The notes under the pieces are model-generated. The model ran no database searches. It was not told where the DNA came from and saw nothing but the letters and a program-made list of their open reading frames with translations. The position numbers and the translations under genes were made by a program. DNA of 64,000 nt from Paragorgia papillata (lineage: Eukaryota > Cnidaria > Anthozoa > Scleralcyonacea > Coralliidae): assembly GCA_035771165.1 (NCBI GenBank), contig JAWNZC010000001.1:3718501-3782500 (forward strand). The letters are read 5' to 3'. This document shows, piece by piece, positions 10,439-22,185 of this stretch. Each line of letters opens with the position of its first letter. Position 1 is the first letter of the stretch.

Positions 10439-13400
10439 CAACTCTCGCCTTGCGTACACCCCGCTATTAAGGACAGTTTGTAAATCAGCCCGGCCGAAAC
10501 TACTATGAAATGTGTTGAAATAACTCTCGCTATTATACGGACTCTCGCTATTACGGAATTACGGACACTTCATGTGGTCCCCAACAAACATTTTTATTGT
10601 TCTACTCTCGTTACAACGGACGCCTTGGATGTATTTTTCTCTCGACACATGAAAGTGAATGACTTTTTAATTTATCGAGTGACATTGTATTTTGACTTGT
10701 ACTGTGTACTTATGTATCACAGTAAACGTCAACTAGAAATTGAAATAAACTGGACATTTTAAAACAAAAAAGGAGTAATACATGGTAGTAACATTTTACA
10801 ACCTGAAATCGGGATATTTTCATCGCATCCCGCTATTGCGGACTCTCGTTATTACGGACCCCAGGGTGTCCGCTATAACGGGAGTTGACTCTTCTTCTTC
10901 TTCTTCTTCTTCTTCTACGCCTTAATCCCTCAGGTTCAATATAACGAGAGTTGACTGTATATATATAAAACCCCCCCAAAAAAACCCAGTATATATAGTT
11001 TGTGCCTTGTCTGCGAAGTTGATCGAACACTTTATCTATAGACTGCCAGTTTTGAGGGGCTGAAGTAGCTGTGCGTTGAGACTTGAGTGATTGTAATTGA
11101 TCCTGGCTCTGCCGTGACATTCACTAGCCCGGTGCTTGTCTCGTCCTCCCACCATCAAGGGCATTCTCCTTGACCTAAAGCTCGGCTATTGAGTGCTCGC
11201 AACACATTTGCTGTCGAATTAACACATTCAAGTCATTGCTGCGTCTCGATATTTCACATGTCTCTGCGATCTATTTCTATCTGCCTGTTGCCGTGTAAAG
11301 TCGGAGACACGTTGACGGCTCTCTCCTCCGCAGAGGTTAAATTTTGGAGATTTGAGGTTTCGGGGGTCGTCGGAGATGCTCGGAGGCATCAGCTGAACAT
11401 AAGTAGTGCGGACAGCTGACGATTTCGACGCATCTCCGACGATCCCCGACATAGCCGATCTCCGAAAGAACCTCTGCGGAGGAGAGAACGTCGTGTCGCT
11501 AGGGCGCGGTTATGCCAGTGGTCATTCACCGGGCAAAAAGTGAACTCAAACATGGCTGACATGTAGGCTCTAAAGTACGCATAGTTCCAGTCTCCTACGC
11601 CGTTTTTTGACTGGGCCAGACTTGACCAGACCGCGTAGAAGACTGGGACTATACGTACTTTAGGAATAAAAAGATCGCGGGCTCTGGGAACGATATCACT
11701 CAAGTTATATAATATAGAGCTCACTGGGCCATGCACGCATTTGCGCTGTTACAAGGCTTAACCGACTCTGGGATGCCTGAGGGTTCTCCACTGATCTCTA
11801 TATAACTGGATTGTTCATCTGGGCCAGCGGAGATGACGAATTTGGAGTACCAAGATGGCCGCCACGGAAACTTTGTATGTTTTCGTAGCACGAAAAGAGC
11901 CGCATTAAAAAAATTTCTGCTATTGGTATCAAACAAAGAACACTGTACAAGGTTTAAAAGCTTAGTTTTTCTGAGTTTGTTGATATTAATAAGCAGTAAA
12001 ATGTGTTATTTCGTAGTTTTTTACTCTGCTCGCTAATCGATAAACTTGCCTATATCACAATACTCGTAAAGAACCCAACGAACAACCTCGTACCCAGGGC
12101 CGTTTGTAGGGAACTGGGCCAAGATGGCGGGAACAAATGGCCCTGGTGGAGGCTAGGCTATCTCAGCCTCTGATTGGTCAAGAGCTTATGGCGTAAATCA
12201 GACGGTTTGATTTTGTATTATTTTTTTTTAAATTGTATTTTGACCTTGTCGGTTGTTCCTGCACACGGCACGGCAAATTATATTTTAAACCATGCAATAA
12301 TTAGGTGTAATTAGGTATAATTACTGTGTAAAGAACTGAGTTCTAGTCAATAAAATGCGCAATATACTGCGCATTTTTTGAGCTAGCCTCCACCAGGGCC
12401 ATTTGTTCCCGCCATTTTGTTTTATTCGCCATCTTGGCTGAGTTCCCTACAAATGGCCCTGGGTACGAGGTTGCCCAACGAAATCAGTCAATAACTTCAT
12501 TATAAAACTATTTATATACCTACGGTATTAAAACATAAGTCTTTACAAAGTCTTGAAGTGTGTAGTTGACAATTTCGGACTGTATTTGCTTGTATTTTCC
12601 TTCTGTTTCCAGTGGTAATGATAAATTGGCATCTGACAATTGTTTACGGCTTTTCCGACTCCCCCGGCACAGAAGTCCAACTCGCGTCGGAACCTTTGAA
12701 GTTTATGTCCTCGCGCATGTTGATTCCTCGCCATCCTATGCAATCCTGGCAAGTTCCCCCGGCAGTTTGGACCTTCAAAAGAAGGTCCAACAGGACCTTC
12801 AAAAGAAGGTTGCCAGGATGGCGTAGGACATTGCGTAGGATGGCGTAAAATATCGCGCCTGCGCATTGAAGAAATGCGGACAAGTTGTCACTCGAGTTGG
12901 ACTTCTGGTTGTATTTCTATTATTCTGTGCCCCCGGTAAACTCTTACTACTCTTAAGCCCGCAAGGTACACTGGACCTGGAGTACTAATATGGCCGCCAG
13001 GGGCTTCAAGATGTTTACTGCTGACCATAAAGGATGAGCAGTCCAGTTGTATAGAGATCAGTGGGGTTCTCCCTTAGAATCGTCGGGCGTTGGACGGAGT
13101 AGAACAATGAAGGGGCCTAGCCTAGTTTCTAGGCCTTCCTCGTTTCGGAAGTGCTCCGAACGGACCCGCTGGGGAAGGCCTAGCAAAATTCGTAAACACT
13201 TTCACTTTACAGCTCAGTTGTTTATTGAGGAAGAATTGTGATGTTATGACGTCCTAAGTGTTTCCCGATCGACACTTACTATTTCCATCTGCATACAATA
13301 ATACAAGCCTACTCACCTCGGATCGACGAAGGTTCACTGGCCTAGTTTTCTTATCACTAGCTTTCCTTCTGCAACCGCCAAAAGTTGAAAGTTAAACAGT

Positions 13401-16400
13401 TAAATTTTCATTTCGAGCTCCAATTGGAATATATTCCATAATTTCCTTCTTTCTATCGCCAAGATCTTTGGTAAAATCTTCGCAGACATCCTTATGCTTT
13501 TTATATAATATACTGTCGCTACACTAGATCCCAGGAACACTCGAAGGGCCAGAACGGTTCTGGGCAGGACCTTTTTACGAATGTTGCTTGGCCTGCCTCA
13601 CCCCAGTTCCGCCTCTCCCCAGTCTTCCCAAGAACCCAAAGCGACTACGCGGCCAAGCTCACAGAAGGGGCCGTTTTGGACCGGCTCATGCTGGAATGAG
13701 ACGATTCCATATGTCGTGATTTTCATTATTCTCCTATGCTTTACAAACACTCGAGAACAATGAAAATTACTCGGTTAACGGTCTCGTGATTTTCATTGTC
13801 CTCTCCTGTTTGTAACCTGGTAAAACACTCCCACTCGTTTATGAAATATTAGTTACTTCTTTACAATTTTCAGGCAGTTTATTATAAGAAAAGGGAGAAA
13901 GAAACACAAATGCCTACTTTGACATCATCTTCATTTCCATTTTGGAAATACAAACCTCAATATCACAATAAATAGAAATTCAAATCAAGAAATATTTTGA
14001 CATTCAACTATTCACTTTACATTGAATCACTGAATCAATATCAGTAATATCTGAAATAGAAAAGCATTTTCCGTGTTTATATGGAATTATAGAAACACGA
14101 GGGGAAGTTTGGGAGAACGAGAAATTACAGTGGGAACACGAGCCCGCAGGGAGAGTTCTTCTAAACTTCCACAAGTGTTTCTGTAACTCGACAGGAACAC
14201 GGGGAAAATGTTTTCTATTTCCTTTATAAAATAACCCATCAAATAGATTAAACGTTAAAATTAATCCAAATAAAAAGCGTAAATTCTCATTACCCTCCAT
14301 GGATGGCGTATTGGATGGCGTTTGATGGCGTAGTGGATGGAAATAAAGTTCTTTATAGATTTGGACACCAAAGAGTTCTAAGCTTAATTTTTGAAAATTC
14401 ACCCCCGTTCTTTATTATTGTTTTTGAAAGAACATTTATAATAATGAAAAATGGCTTTTACATGCCTTTCAGATCTTATCCCATTCTTGAGTTATTGACT
14501 ACAAAATTTCAGCTATGCCGTCATTACTTGTACATAGCATAAAATGGAAAATCAGCTATTAAGTACTTAATAACCGAGAGTGAGGTCTTTACGGTAGCGA
14601 GGTTGATACGCTCAAGACCGAGGTTTAATATTTTACCGTAAAGACCGAACGGTCGAGGTTATTAAGTAGTTTATTATATGGCACTTTTTATTTCAAAATC
14701 AATCTTATATTTCTTGGTCTTCGCTTCCTTTAACTTCGTCAAAACATCGAACTAGCGTTATTTTCTTCTGTTTCTTTCCGCTGTTTCTTTCTCGTCTGGA
14801 TAATAGAATTTACTTTTATAATGTTCATCGTCGTCAATTTAATCTATTTTCGCCGTTTTTCGGCAATAAAAGTTTCTTATTAGGATTTTTTGTTTGTTTC
14901 CAATCGTAGGGCATTAACAATTTTCATAATGCCCGTGATGCCTGTGGGCATTACGGAGAAATCTCGCCCCGTCAGCAACCAATCACAGCGCGTGATTTTA
15001 CCGGAAGTAATCCGTGCCATATAATAAATCTTCTTATTAGTTTAACTAAACTGGCTCAAACTGCTCAGAAGTACGCTAGGGTCTAGAATGAATACGTCGG
15101 CAAAGTTTAAGTCCGTTTGGTCAAACCATTGAGAAGATATAGTTAATTTCCCGTTTTATCCTATACACAACTAATGACGTCATTTCAAGCTGAAATGTTG
15201 TAGTCAACATGTAAAAGCCATTTTCCATGTGAATTTTCATGTCATGTGCCCTTTATTAAATATTTTGGTCAAGTCGAGCCCCATGACTCATGAGTAAGTT
15301 ATTTCAAAGGCGTGCTAGATCGCAAGATCCTTTTCATTGAATTCCGATAGTCATTTACTCATTTTTCTGCAGCTTACAATGGCTCGGAAGTTCATGAATG
15401 TCAGCTAAATGAAGGAAGTTCGAACATTTCTAAGACAACACGTATAAGACATGCTTTGACTAATTGTCGTCCAAGGTGATTGTCGTCATTATCTGACGAA
15501 CTACAGTGGATGACTTTCAAGCAGGAAAAGGAATTTTTTTTTTAATTATAAGTCAGTTGACGAATCATTTCTCATTCCCGCCCGAGCTGTCTAAAAACTC
15601 CCTCTGTATTATTTCACTCTAACGCCAGACGATTTTGCTTGTCAAAGAGAGAATCCTCAGACATCCTAGGCAGCAGTGGCGCAACTAGGCATCTGGGGGC
15701 CCGTGGGATTGATTACTTCGGGGGCCCTTTCCGATTTAGTGACCGCATTTCTAGTGAGGTTCGGGGGCATGCTCCCCCGGAAAATATTTGAATCTAGGGT
15801 TTCTGAAATGGCATTTCCTGCACTTTGAGGGCACTTTTCAGCAAAATCGAATCACTCACACTCCGATTCAAAATCTGTTAAAGTGGGCAGATTATTTGAA
15901 TAGGTTCATAATATGTTCAGGGGACTTCAGTGAAAATTCCCACGCCCGTTCATTTTCAGTCTTTACTATAATTCTATAAGTCTGTCACACAAATAGATCT
16001 TTAATGAGGGGGGCGGATCTAACTTTTGTCTTAATGTCAAAGTTCACACTAGCAACATAACCACATAAAGACAATAACGCAAACGTCGCAAAGGCAAAAA
16101 CCACGTTATGTTGATGTTTTATGTCAGCAGTCTGAAACAACACAACATAACGACATAGTTGGAAGACATGATAATAATATAATGTCATGACATGATAATA
16201 ATAATAATGACGTCACAAAATGCTCGGGCCCCCTAATTAATTCCTTTTGCTCGGGGCCCGTGGGGTTTACCCAGGCAGCAATGGATTAACAGGTGACTAA
16301 GGGGGCCTTTACACGAGCCCGGGTTGAGTGCCAGCCTGTGTCAGCTCGTCATCCCTGGTTATTCTTTTTCGTGTTTACATGAACCCGGGTTGGCTGCTTT

Positions 16401-19400
16401 TTTCCCCAACCCGGGTCAGCTTTTCTCAACCCGGGTCAGCTTTTCTCAACACAAATTATCATATTGCCAACACTTTACACGAGCCCGGTTCAAGTCAACC
16501 CATGTTTACACGAAGAAATTGACCAAAGTTACGCACCGTCGCACCTCTCCAACCCGGGTCTTGAAAAGGGTCACCCGGCAAGACGGGTTGACTCGGCTAT
16601 CGTGTAAAACGCTAACAGGGGTTTATTCGTAGACGGGTTGACCCGGGTTGGCGAGCTAACCCGGGTTGGCTCTCAACCCAGGCTCGTGTAAAGGCCCCCT
16701 AACTCATTCTTGCCTGTGCTGGCCAGAAACGATCTTTTTATTATTTTATTCTGCCTAACGACAGTCGATTTTACTCGCCAAAAAGAAAGCCCTCGTGCAG
16801 CGTATATAGACAGTAATGGTTTGCGCAATTGATTTCACTCTCATGGTCTGAGTTAGCCTGAGAAAACAGACGTTCTTTCGCTCCTTGCTACAAGCATGGA
16901 TTGTAAAAGGACTTTTTACTACCCATGGGACAAGCGAAAGAACGTCTGTTTTCTCAGGCTAGGTCTGAGTTTGCCAGTCTACGCCTTTGTAGTTTTGTCC
17001 ATAAGAACGGTGGACGAAATTTTCATCGTGGTTGGGTCGATTTTTTTGCATTTGGTCTCGGTTTCTTGTTAATGCAATTTCATTTTCATCAGTGATATAG
17101 GTTTAAACATTATTTTGGGTTAACGGAAGTGATAGTAATGGTGGAAGTGATAGTGGGAGTGATGGTGATTGCGGGAGTGATGGTAATTGCGAGAGCGATG
17201 GTGATAGCGGGAGTGATGGTGGAAGTGGGTGTGATGGTGATAGTAGAAGTGATGGTAATAGTGTAAGTAATGGTGATAGTGGAAGTGATGGTAATAGTGG
17301 AAGTAATGGTGATAGTAGAAGTGATGGTGATAGTGGAAGTGATGGTCATAGTAGAAGTGATGGTCATAGTAGAAGTGATGGTGATAGTGGAAATGCTGGT
17401 AATAGAAGTGATGGTGATAGTAGAAGTGATGGTGGAAGTGGGTGTGATGGTCATAGTAGAAGTGATGGTGATAGTGGAAGTGATGGTAATAGTGGAAGTG
17501 ATGGTGATAGTAGAAGTGATGGTCATAGTAGAAGTGATGGTGATAGTGGAAATGCTGGTAATAGAAGTGATGGTCATAGTAGAAGTGATGGTGGAAGTGG
17601 GTGTGATGGTCATAGTAGAAGTGATGGTGATAGTGGAAGTGATGGTAATAGTGGAAGTGATGGTGATAGTAGAAGTGATGGTGGAAGTGGGTGTGATGGT
17701 CATAGTGGAAGTGATGGTGATAGTGGAAGTGATGGTGATAGTAGAAGTGATGGTGGAAGTGGGTGTGATGGTCATAGTGGGGGTGATAGTGGAAGTGATG
17801 GTGATAGTGGAAGTGATGGTGATAGTAGAAGTGACGGTCATAGTAGAAGTGATGGTGATAGTGGAAATGCTGGTAATAGTAGAAGTGATGGTGATAGTAG
17901 AAGTGATGGTGATAGTAGAAGTGATGGTGATAGTAGAAGTGATGGTGATAGTGGAAGTATAGTGGAAATGATGGTAATAGTGAAAGTGATGGTAATAGTA
18001 GAAGTGATGGTGATAGTAGAAGTGATGGTGATTTTTTTAATACTCGAAGTTTTATTTAACAAAAATTCCTAGAGTATGTGTTTGTTTTGTAAATTTGACA
18101 TTAACTATACATTTGTTGATTTTCCTATTTTTTAGATAACTCAATTAAAAATCGAGAACAATCCATTCGCAAAAGGCTTTCGTGGAACATGTAATACTTT
18201 CAACCCTTCGTCATTTGGCTCTACAAAGAGGTATGACAAATACTAAAATGACTTTTGCTTAATTCTATGAACTAGTTACCAACTCCTTGCTCCCCTGGTT
18301 TCTTCTCCCCTCTTTCCTGGTAATCATGAAATATGGGAATATATGCTTCTTGGCCGTGAACCACTTCTGGTAATTTAGTTAGTAATTTCTAGTTCAAATG
18401 TTTTCCTGTAATTTGAATATCAGTTAGAATTTTAAAATTAGAATTTTAGAATTAGAATTAGAATTAGAATATTAGAATTAGAATTTTAGAATTGGAATTT
18501 TAGAAACAGAATTTTAGAATTAGAATTTTAGAAACAGAACTTTAGAATTAGAATTTTAGCATTAGAATTAGAATTTTAGAAACAGAATTTTAGAATTAGA
18601 ATTTTAGAAAAATAATTTTAGAATTAGAATTTTAGAAACTTAGAATTTTAGAAAATTAGAATTTTAGAAAATTAAAATTTTAGAAACAGAATTTTAGAGT
18701 TAGAATTTTAGGATCTAGATTTTGGTAACAGAATTAAAATTATAAAATTAGAATTTTAGAATTGGAATTTTAGAATTAGAATTTTAGAAACAAAATATTA
18801 CAACCAGAATTTTAGAATTACAATTTTCGAATTATATTTAAAATTACAATTTTAGAATTTAGAATTTTAGAAACAAAATATTAGAACCAGAATTTTAGAA
18901 TTAGAATTTAGAATTAGAATTAGAATTAGAACTTTAGAATAAGAATGTTAGTATTTTAGAATTAGAATTTTAGAAATATTCTTTTATAATTGTATTATAA
19001 TTTGATAATTATATAATTGTAATTTTATAATTATAACAATGACCATAATAATTATGAAGATAGTGACGTGTAATGGTAATTATAATCCATTCTTAGAAAA
19101 CTGGAAGAAGATCCGGATGAATCTGGTTCAAATAATTCCCGGATGTCACCTCACGTGATCAAACAGCTTTCGAGTTGTAGCAGTCCCCCCAGACTTCAGT
19201 GTGTGTGACGTCATCTCCACGTCACGTAGTCCACCATTTCACACCAGGTACTACTTTTAACTTGGTTTGTCTTAAAGCAAGATTAGTTGTTCACTCGTAC
19301 TGACACACTAGCACTGGCACTCGTACTGACACACTGGCACTTGCACTGACACACTGGCACTTGCACTGACACACTGGCACTTGCACTGACACACTGGCAC

Positions 19401-21058
19401 TGACACTCGTACTAGCACTTGCACTGACACACTGGTACTTGCACTGACACACTGGCACTTGCACTGACACTCTGGCACTTGCACTGACACTCGTACTGGC
19501 ACTTGCACTGACACACTGGCACTTGCACTGACACTCGTACTGACACACTGGCACTGACACTTGCACGGACACACTGGCACTTGCATTGACACACTGGCAC
19601 TTGCAATGACACACTGGCACTTGCAATGACACACTGGCACTTGCAATGACACACTGGCACTTGCACTGACACTCGTACTGGCACTTGCACTGACACTCGT
19701 ACTGGCACTTGCACCGACACACTGGCACTTGCACTGACACTCGTACTGACACACTGGCACTTGCACTGACACTCGTACTGACACACTGACACTTGCACTG
19801 ACACACTGGCACTTGCACTGACACACTGGCGCTTGCACTGACACTGGCACTTGCACTGACACACTGGCACTTGCACTGACACTCGTACTGACACACTGGC
19901 ACTTGCACGGACACACTAGCACTTGCACGGACACGCTGGCACTTGCACTAACACACTGGCACTTACACGGACACACTGGCACCTGCACTGACACACTTGC
20001 ACTGGCACTGACACTGGCACTTGCACTGACACACTGACACACTGGCACTGACACACTGGCACTTGCACTGACACACTAGCACTGACACACGGGCACTTGC
20101 ATTGACACACTGGCACTTGCACTGACACACTAGCACTGACACACGGGCACTTGCATTGACACACTGGCACTTGCACGGACACACTGGCACTTGCACTGAC
20201 ACACTAGCACTTGCACTGGCACACTGGCACTTGCACTGACACACTGGCACTAGCACTGACACTCGCACTTGCACGCTTACTGACGTTCTCACTCGCACTG
20301 ACACAATAGCACTTGCACTAGCACTGACACCAACACTTGTACTACCACTCGCACTGACATTCTCACTCGCACTGGCACTACCACTAGCACTGACACTTGC
20401 ACTGACACTCGCAATGACACACTTGCACTAGCACTGACACTTTCACTGACACACTTGCACCAACACTTGCAACAACAACACTAATGACAACTTTACTCTG
20501 CGGCAAGCGTTTCGTCAAAATACTTCACATAACTCAGTATTTCTTTTCCTAGGTTCCTCTGATTCTCATAACGAAAGCCAGGAAAGCGGTAACTATGACT
20601 GCATGCAAAACGTCACAACTGTCACAAAAACTTCATCCCCGAGCAATATTGAATGGCGGGAAAACACCACCGACTCCCACCATACCCGTGTCACCCCTGT
20701 CTACCCTGTGGCTTTCTCGCCCAGCTGCGACTCGCCTGTTTCGTCTTATCGAAGTCCGTTTAACAAAACCAACTGCCGTTTCTCCATGATGACCCCGTAC
20801 TCGCCGCATGCCTGTCACCAAGGGGTGTACCACGGGCCCGGGAACCAGGAACAACCCGGGATACAACACCCGTATGCGGTAGGACATCAATTTTCGGCGC
20901 ATGCTCCTGAATACCCGACATCGTTTTATCGCTATAAACCGGAGATGTACCCAAATAACGTTCTTAAAGTACCTGATTACATCGGAAACGGACACGTGGC
21001 TTTGCCAATTGCGAGCCATACTGGAAGCTTGGACACGAATCAGAGCTTCGGGTCGTGA
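9715..21058 (+). CDS. Tbx4/5: Tbx4/5-type T-box transcription factor, 3' part
   Basis: Four coding exons (9715-9864, 18136-18230, 19097-19200, 20553-21058) join in frame to 284 codons plus stop. They cover the carboxy half of the T-box DNA-binding domain and the whole carboxy tail. The start [14 protein letters not shown] and the later [17 protein letters not shown] are the forms typical of Tbx4/5 rather than Tbx2/3, Tbx1 or Brachyury. The tail is rich in Ser, Pro, Tyr and His, as in many T-box activation regions, and ends in SFGS. T-box proteins bind AGGTGTGA-type sites in the nucleus; Tbx4/5 members act in mesodermal patterning in vertebrates. Exons for the first half of the domain (GTEMIITKAGRRMFP region) were not found in 1-9714, so the 5' end lies outside or is missing from the assembly. 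A Tbx2/3 gene follows on the same strand. Confidence 0.85.
10364..10434. repeat. (TA)n microsatellite
   Basis: About 35 TA dinucleotides, directly abutting the left end of the Tigger-like element, which targets TA. Confidence 0.95.
10435..10957. mobile_element. pogo/Tigger-like non-autonomous element
   Basis: Bounded by CAATCAACTCTCG on the left and CGAGAGTTGACTG on the right and flanked by TA. Internal words such as CTCTCGCTATTACGGA and TAACGGGAGTTGACT are very close to the terminal repeats of Tigger (pogo, Tc1/mariner superfamily) elements. There is no transposase frame inside. A (TTC)n tract near 10890 interrupts the right end. Confidence 0.6.
11285..11505. repeat. Imperfect inverted repeat
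   Basis: The words TCTCCTCCGCAGAGGTT, GGTCGTCGGAGAT and CTGAACAT... on the left are mirrored on the right as ATCTCCGACGATCCCCGA and AACCTCTGCGGAGGAGAGA, giving a hairpin of about 220 bp. Probably a MITE; no target duplication was made out. Confidence 0.45.
12083..12473. mobile_element. Mutator-like MITE with 9-bp target duplication
   Basis: A 391-bp element whose ends are inverted: CAACCTCGTACCCAGGGCC at the left and its complement ending GGGTACGAGGTTG at the right. It is flanked by the perfect 9-bp direct repeat CCCAACGAA (12074-12082 and 12474-12482). The inverted ends extend inwards through GGGCCAAGATGGCGGGAACA and CAAATGGCCCTGGTGGAGGCTA. Duplications of 9-10 bp point to the Mutator (MULE) superfamily, with Merlin as an alternative. 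Sister copies are at 53894-54839 and 56030-56081, and a relic is at about 43210-43375. Confidence 0.8.
14550..15030. repeat. MITE-like element with internal palindrome
   Basis: Around 14566-14672 the words ACTTAATAACC, GGTCTTTACGGTA and TACCGTAAAGACC, GGTTATTAAGTA are mirror images. TTATTATATGGCAC at 14671 reappears inverted as GTGCCATATAATAA at 15017, which suggests an outer element of about 480 bp. Confidence 0.45.
16301..16699. mobile_element. Harbinger-like MITE flanked by TAA
   Basis: A 399-bp element starting GGGGGCCTTTACACGAGCC and ending with the inverse GGCTCGTGTAAAGGCCCCC, flanked by TAA on both sides. The interior is full of AACCCGGGT words in both orientations. A three-base TWA target is typical of PIF/Harbinger elements. 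No coding capacity. Confidence 0.7.
17110..18045. repeat. 18-bp minisatellite (GATGGTGATAGTGGAAGT)
   Basis: Around 50 units of 18 bp, built from six-base submotifs (GTGATG, GTGATA, GTAGAA). It ends only about 90 bp upstream of the next Tbx4/5 exon. Open frames of over 200 codons on both strands are artefacts of the 18-bp period. Confidence 0.95.
18136..18230 (+). CDS. Tbx4/5: Tbx4/5 exon: end of T-box domain
   Basis: Thirty-one codons plus two bases between TTTTTTAG and a GTATGA donor. It encodes [17 protein letters not shown], the carboxy helix of the T-box domain that inserts into the minor groove, followed by a short Ser/Phe-rich linker. Confidence 0.9.
18425..19000. repeat. AT-rich minisatellite (TTAGAATTTTAGAA)
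   Basis: Irregular array of the words GAATTAGAA and GAATTTTAGAAACA, filling most of the intron between the second and third visible Tbx4/5 exons. Confidence 0.9.
19097..19200 (+). CDS. Tbx4/5: Tbx4/5 exon: start of carboxy tail
   Basis: Begins after ATTCTTAG, completes an Arg codon and encodes an acidic [10 protein letters not shown] stretch followed by a Ser-rich [14 protein letters not shown] segment. An in-frame TGA would follow two codons past the proposed end, so splicing must occur before it. The frame of the next exon requires the break after base 19200, using the weak donor GTGTGT. Confidence 0.75.
19293..20480. repeat. CACTGGCACTTGCACTGA minisatellite
   Basis: About 1.2 kb of six-base words (CACTGG, CACTTG, CACTGA, CACTCG) arranged in higher-order units of 18-24 bp. 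It occupies nearly the whole intron before the last Tbx4/5 exon. Minus-strand frames rich in Cys, Gln, Val and Ser are artefacts. Confidence 0.95.
20553..21058 (+). CDS. Tbx4/5: Tbx4/5 last coding exon
   Basis: Starts after TTTTCCTAG and completes a Cys codon with two bases. It runs 168 codons to a TGA. The product is a low-charge tail rich in Ser, Thr, Pro, Tyr and His with no known fold, as expected for a transcriptional regulation region. The strand and frame fit the upstream T-box exons. Confidence 0.85.
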
Positions 21059-21457
21059 GTCGTGAGTGCGAAACAGAATATGAGCTTGTTATATAGCTCT
21101 GCTCTCAATGGCGGTGTTCCTTCTCTGATAAAATCGAAAAGATACCGCAAAAACGACGAGCCTTCGCTCAGATTGTCCAAACAAAATTAGAATTTGATAA
21201 GAATGGATTGTGCTACTTTGTTTTCAAATTCTAAAGCTGGAAATATCCCAGAGATTTCCAATGATCCCAAATCCAATCGCGCCGCTGGTTTCTTCTGGAT
21301 TATTTCACGGAAAACTATCTGGAACTACTATAAAGCAACGATGAACACTGATATCGTCTTTCTTGTAGACTCGTGCTGGCCGATCAATGACTAATGTTTA
21401 TCTCGGCAATATTGGATACAAAGTTAAATTATCATTGAAATGTATAGAAATTATGTA

Positions 21458-21463
21458 AATAAA
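21458..21463 (+). terminator. Candidate polyadenylation signal of Tbx4/5
   Basis: An AATAAA hexamer 400 bp after the stop codon, in AT-rich sequence. The true end is not determined. Confidence 0.45.
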
Positions 21464-21686
21464 TAGGCCGAAATTATGTTCATGAATAAATTAATATCCA
21501 GGTGTTAAACAGGATAAAAAACATGAATGGCTTGAAATATTGATTTTCTTCGCTGAGTTGCTGTCGTTATCTTTTACGCCAAAAAGATTATGTGACGATT
21601 CCTTATTTTTTTTAACTGCTGTATTTAGTAAGGCACTAGAGCTTTTATTCTGTAAAATGAATCATTTCGACGTCGGTTTTTGTTTT

Positions 21687-21790
21687 GTTAATTATAATAC
21701 ATACATGAAAAGCCAATGTTGATGAATTGAAGTCATTTTCAATTCATCGGCATTTCATTTTGCTTTTCATGTATGTATTATAATTAACAA
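21687..21790. repeat. Short hairpin downstream of Tbx4/5
   Basis: TTAATTATAATACATACATG on the left is reversed and complemented exactly at the right (about 21766-21788), with AATTGAAG/CTTTTC words inside. This looks like a small fold-back element. Confidence 0.55.
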
Positions 21791-22031
21791 TTTTTTCTAC
21801 ATGCAAGAACTGTAGAAGTAATTTTCATATTTTTATGTATACACGGAAAATGTTTTCTATTTCTTAAATATAAAAATTTGTGAGCAGACTCTTGTGAAAC
21901 GCTGTTGAGCAAACGATTTGAAAAAAGGTGACCGCTAATTTATAACAGTTTGAGCTTGTGTTTGTGTATTTTCTGGCGCTAAATAGAAATGTCAGTGTTG
22001 ATATATTCAAAGGAAATTATACGGGGGGGGG

Positions 22032-22155
22032 GCTAATCATCTTTATACTGGCAGCCGGTGGCTGAATTACAAAACGTGGCCGAGTCGAAGGTATATCAAA
22101 GGCGCCTCATGCAGTTACCAGGCATGCGACATGTCGGACACCCGAGCACAGCTGA
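22032..22155 (-). mobile_element. SINE 3'-end fragment
   Basis: Matches the tail part of the 5S-headed SINE at 58190-58536: both carry GCTAATCAT, GCAGCC.GTGGCTGAATT, CGTGGCCG and ATATCAAAGGCGC in the same order. The promoter head is missing. Confidence 0.55.
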
Positions 22156-22185
22156 GGGGCTGTTTACATGGGAGGCGGGACAAGA

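Larger units (their letters stand above)
9865..18135. other. Tbx4/5 intron, 8.3 kb, repeat-filled
   Basis: Separates two T-box domain exons. It holds a (TA)n tract, a Tigger-like element, a Mutator-like MITE, a Harbinger-like MITE, MITE fragments and an 18-bp minisatellite, listed separately. No further exon is recognised inside. Confidence 0.7.

Noticed and set aside
17110..17962. Long open frames on both strands (over 230 codons)
   Set aside because: They follow an 18-bp tandem repeat with no stop in several frames; the predicted proteins are pure repeats, and the stretch lies in an intron.
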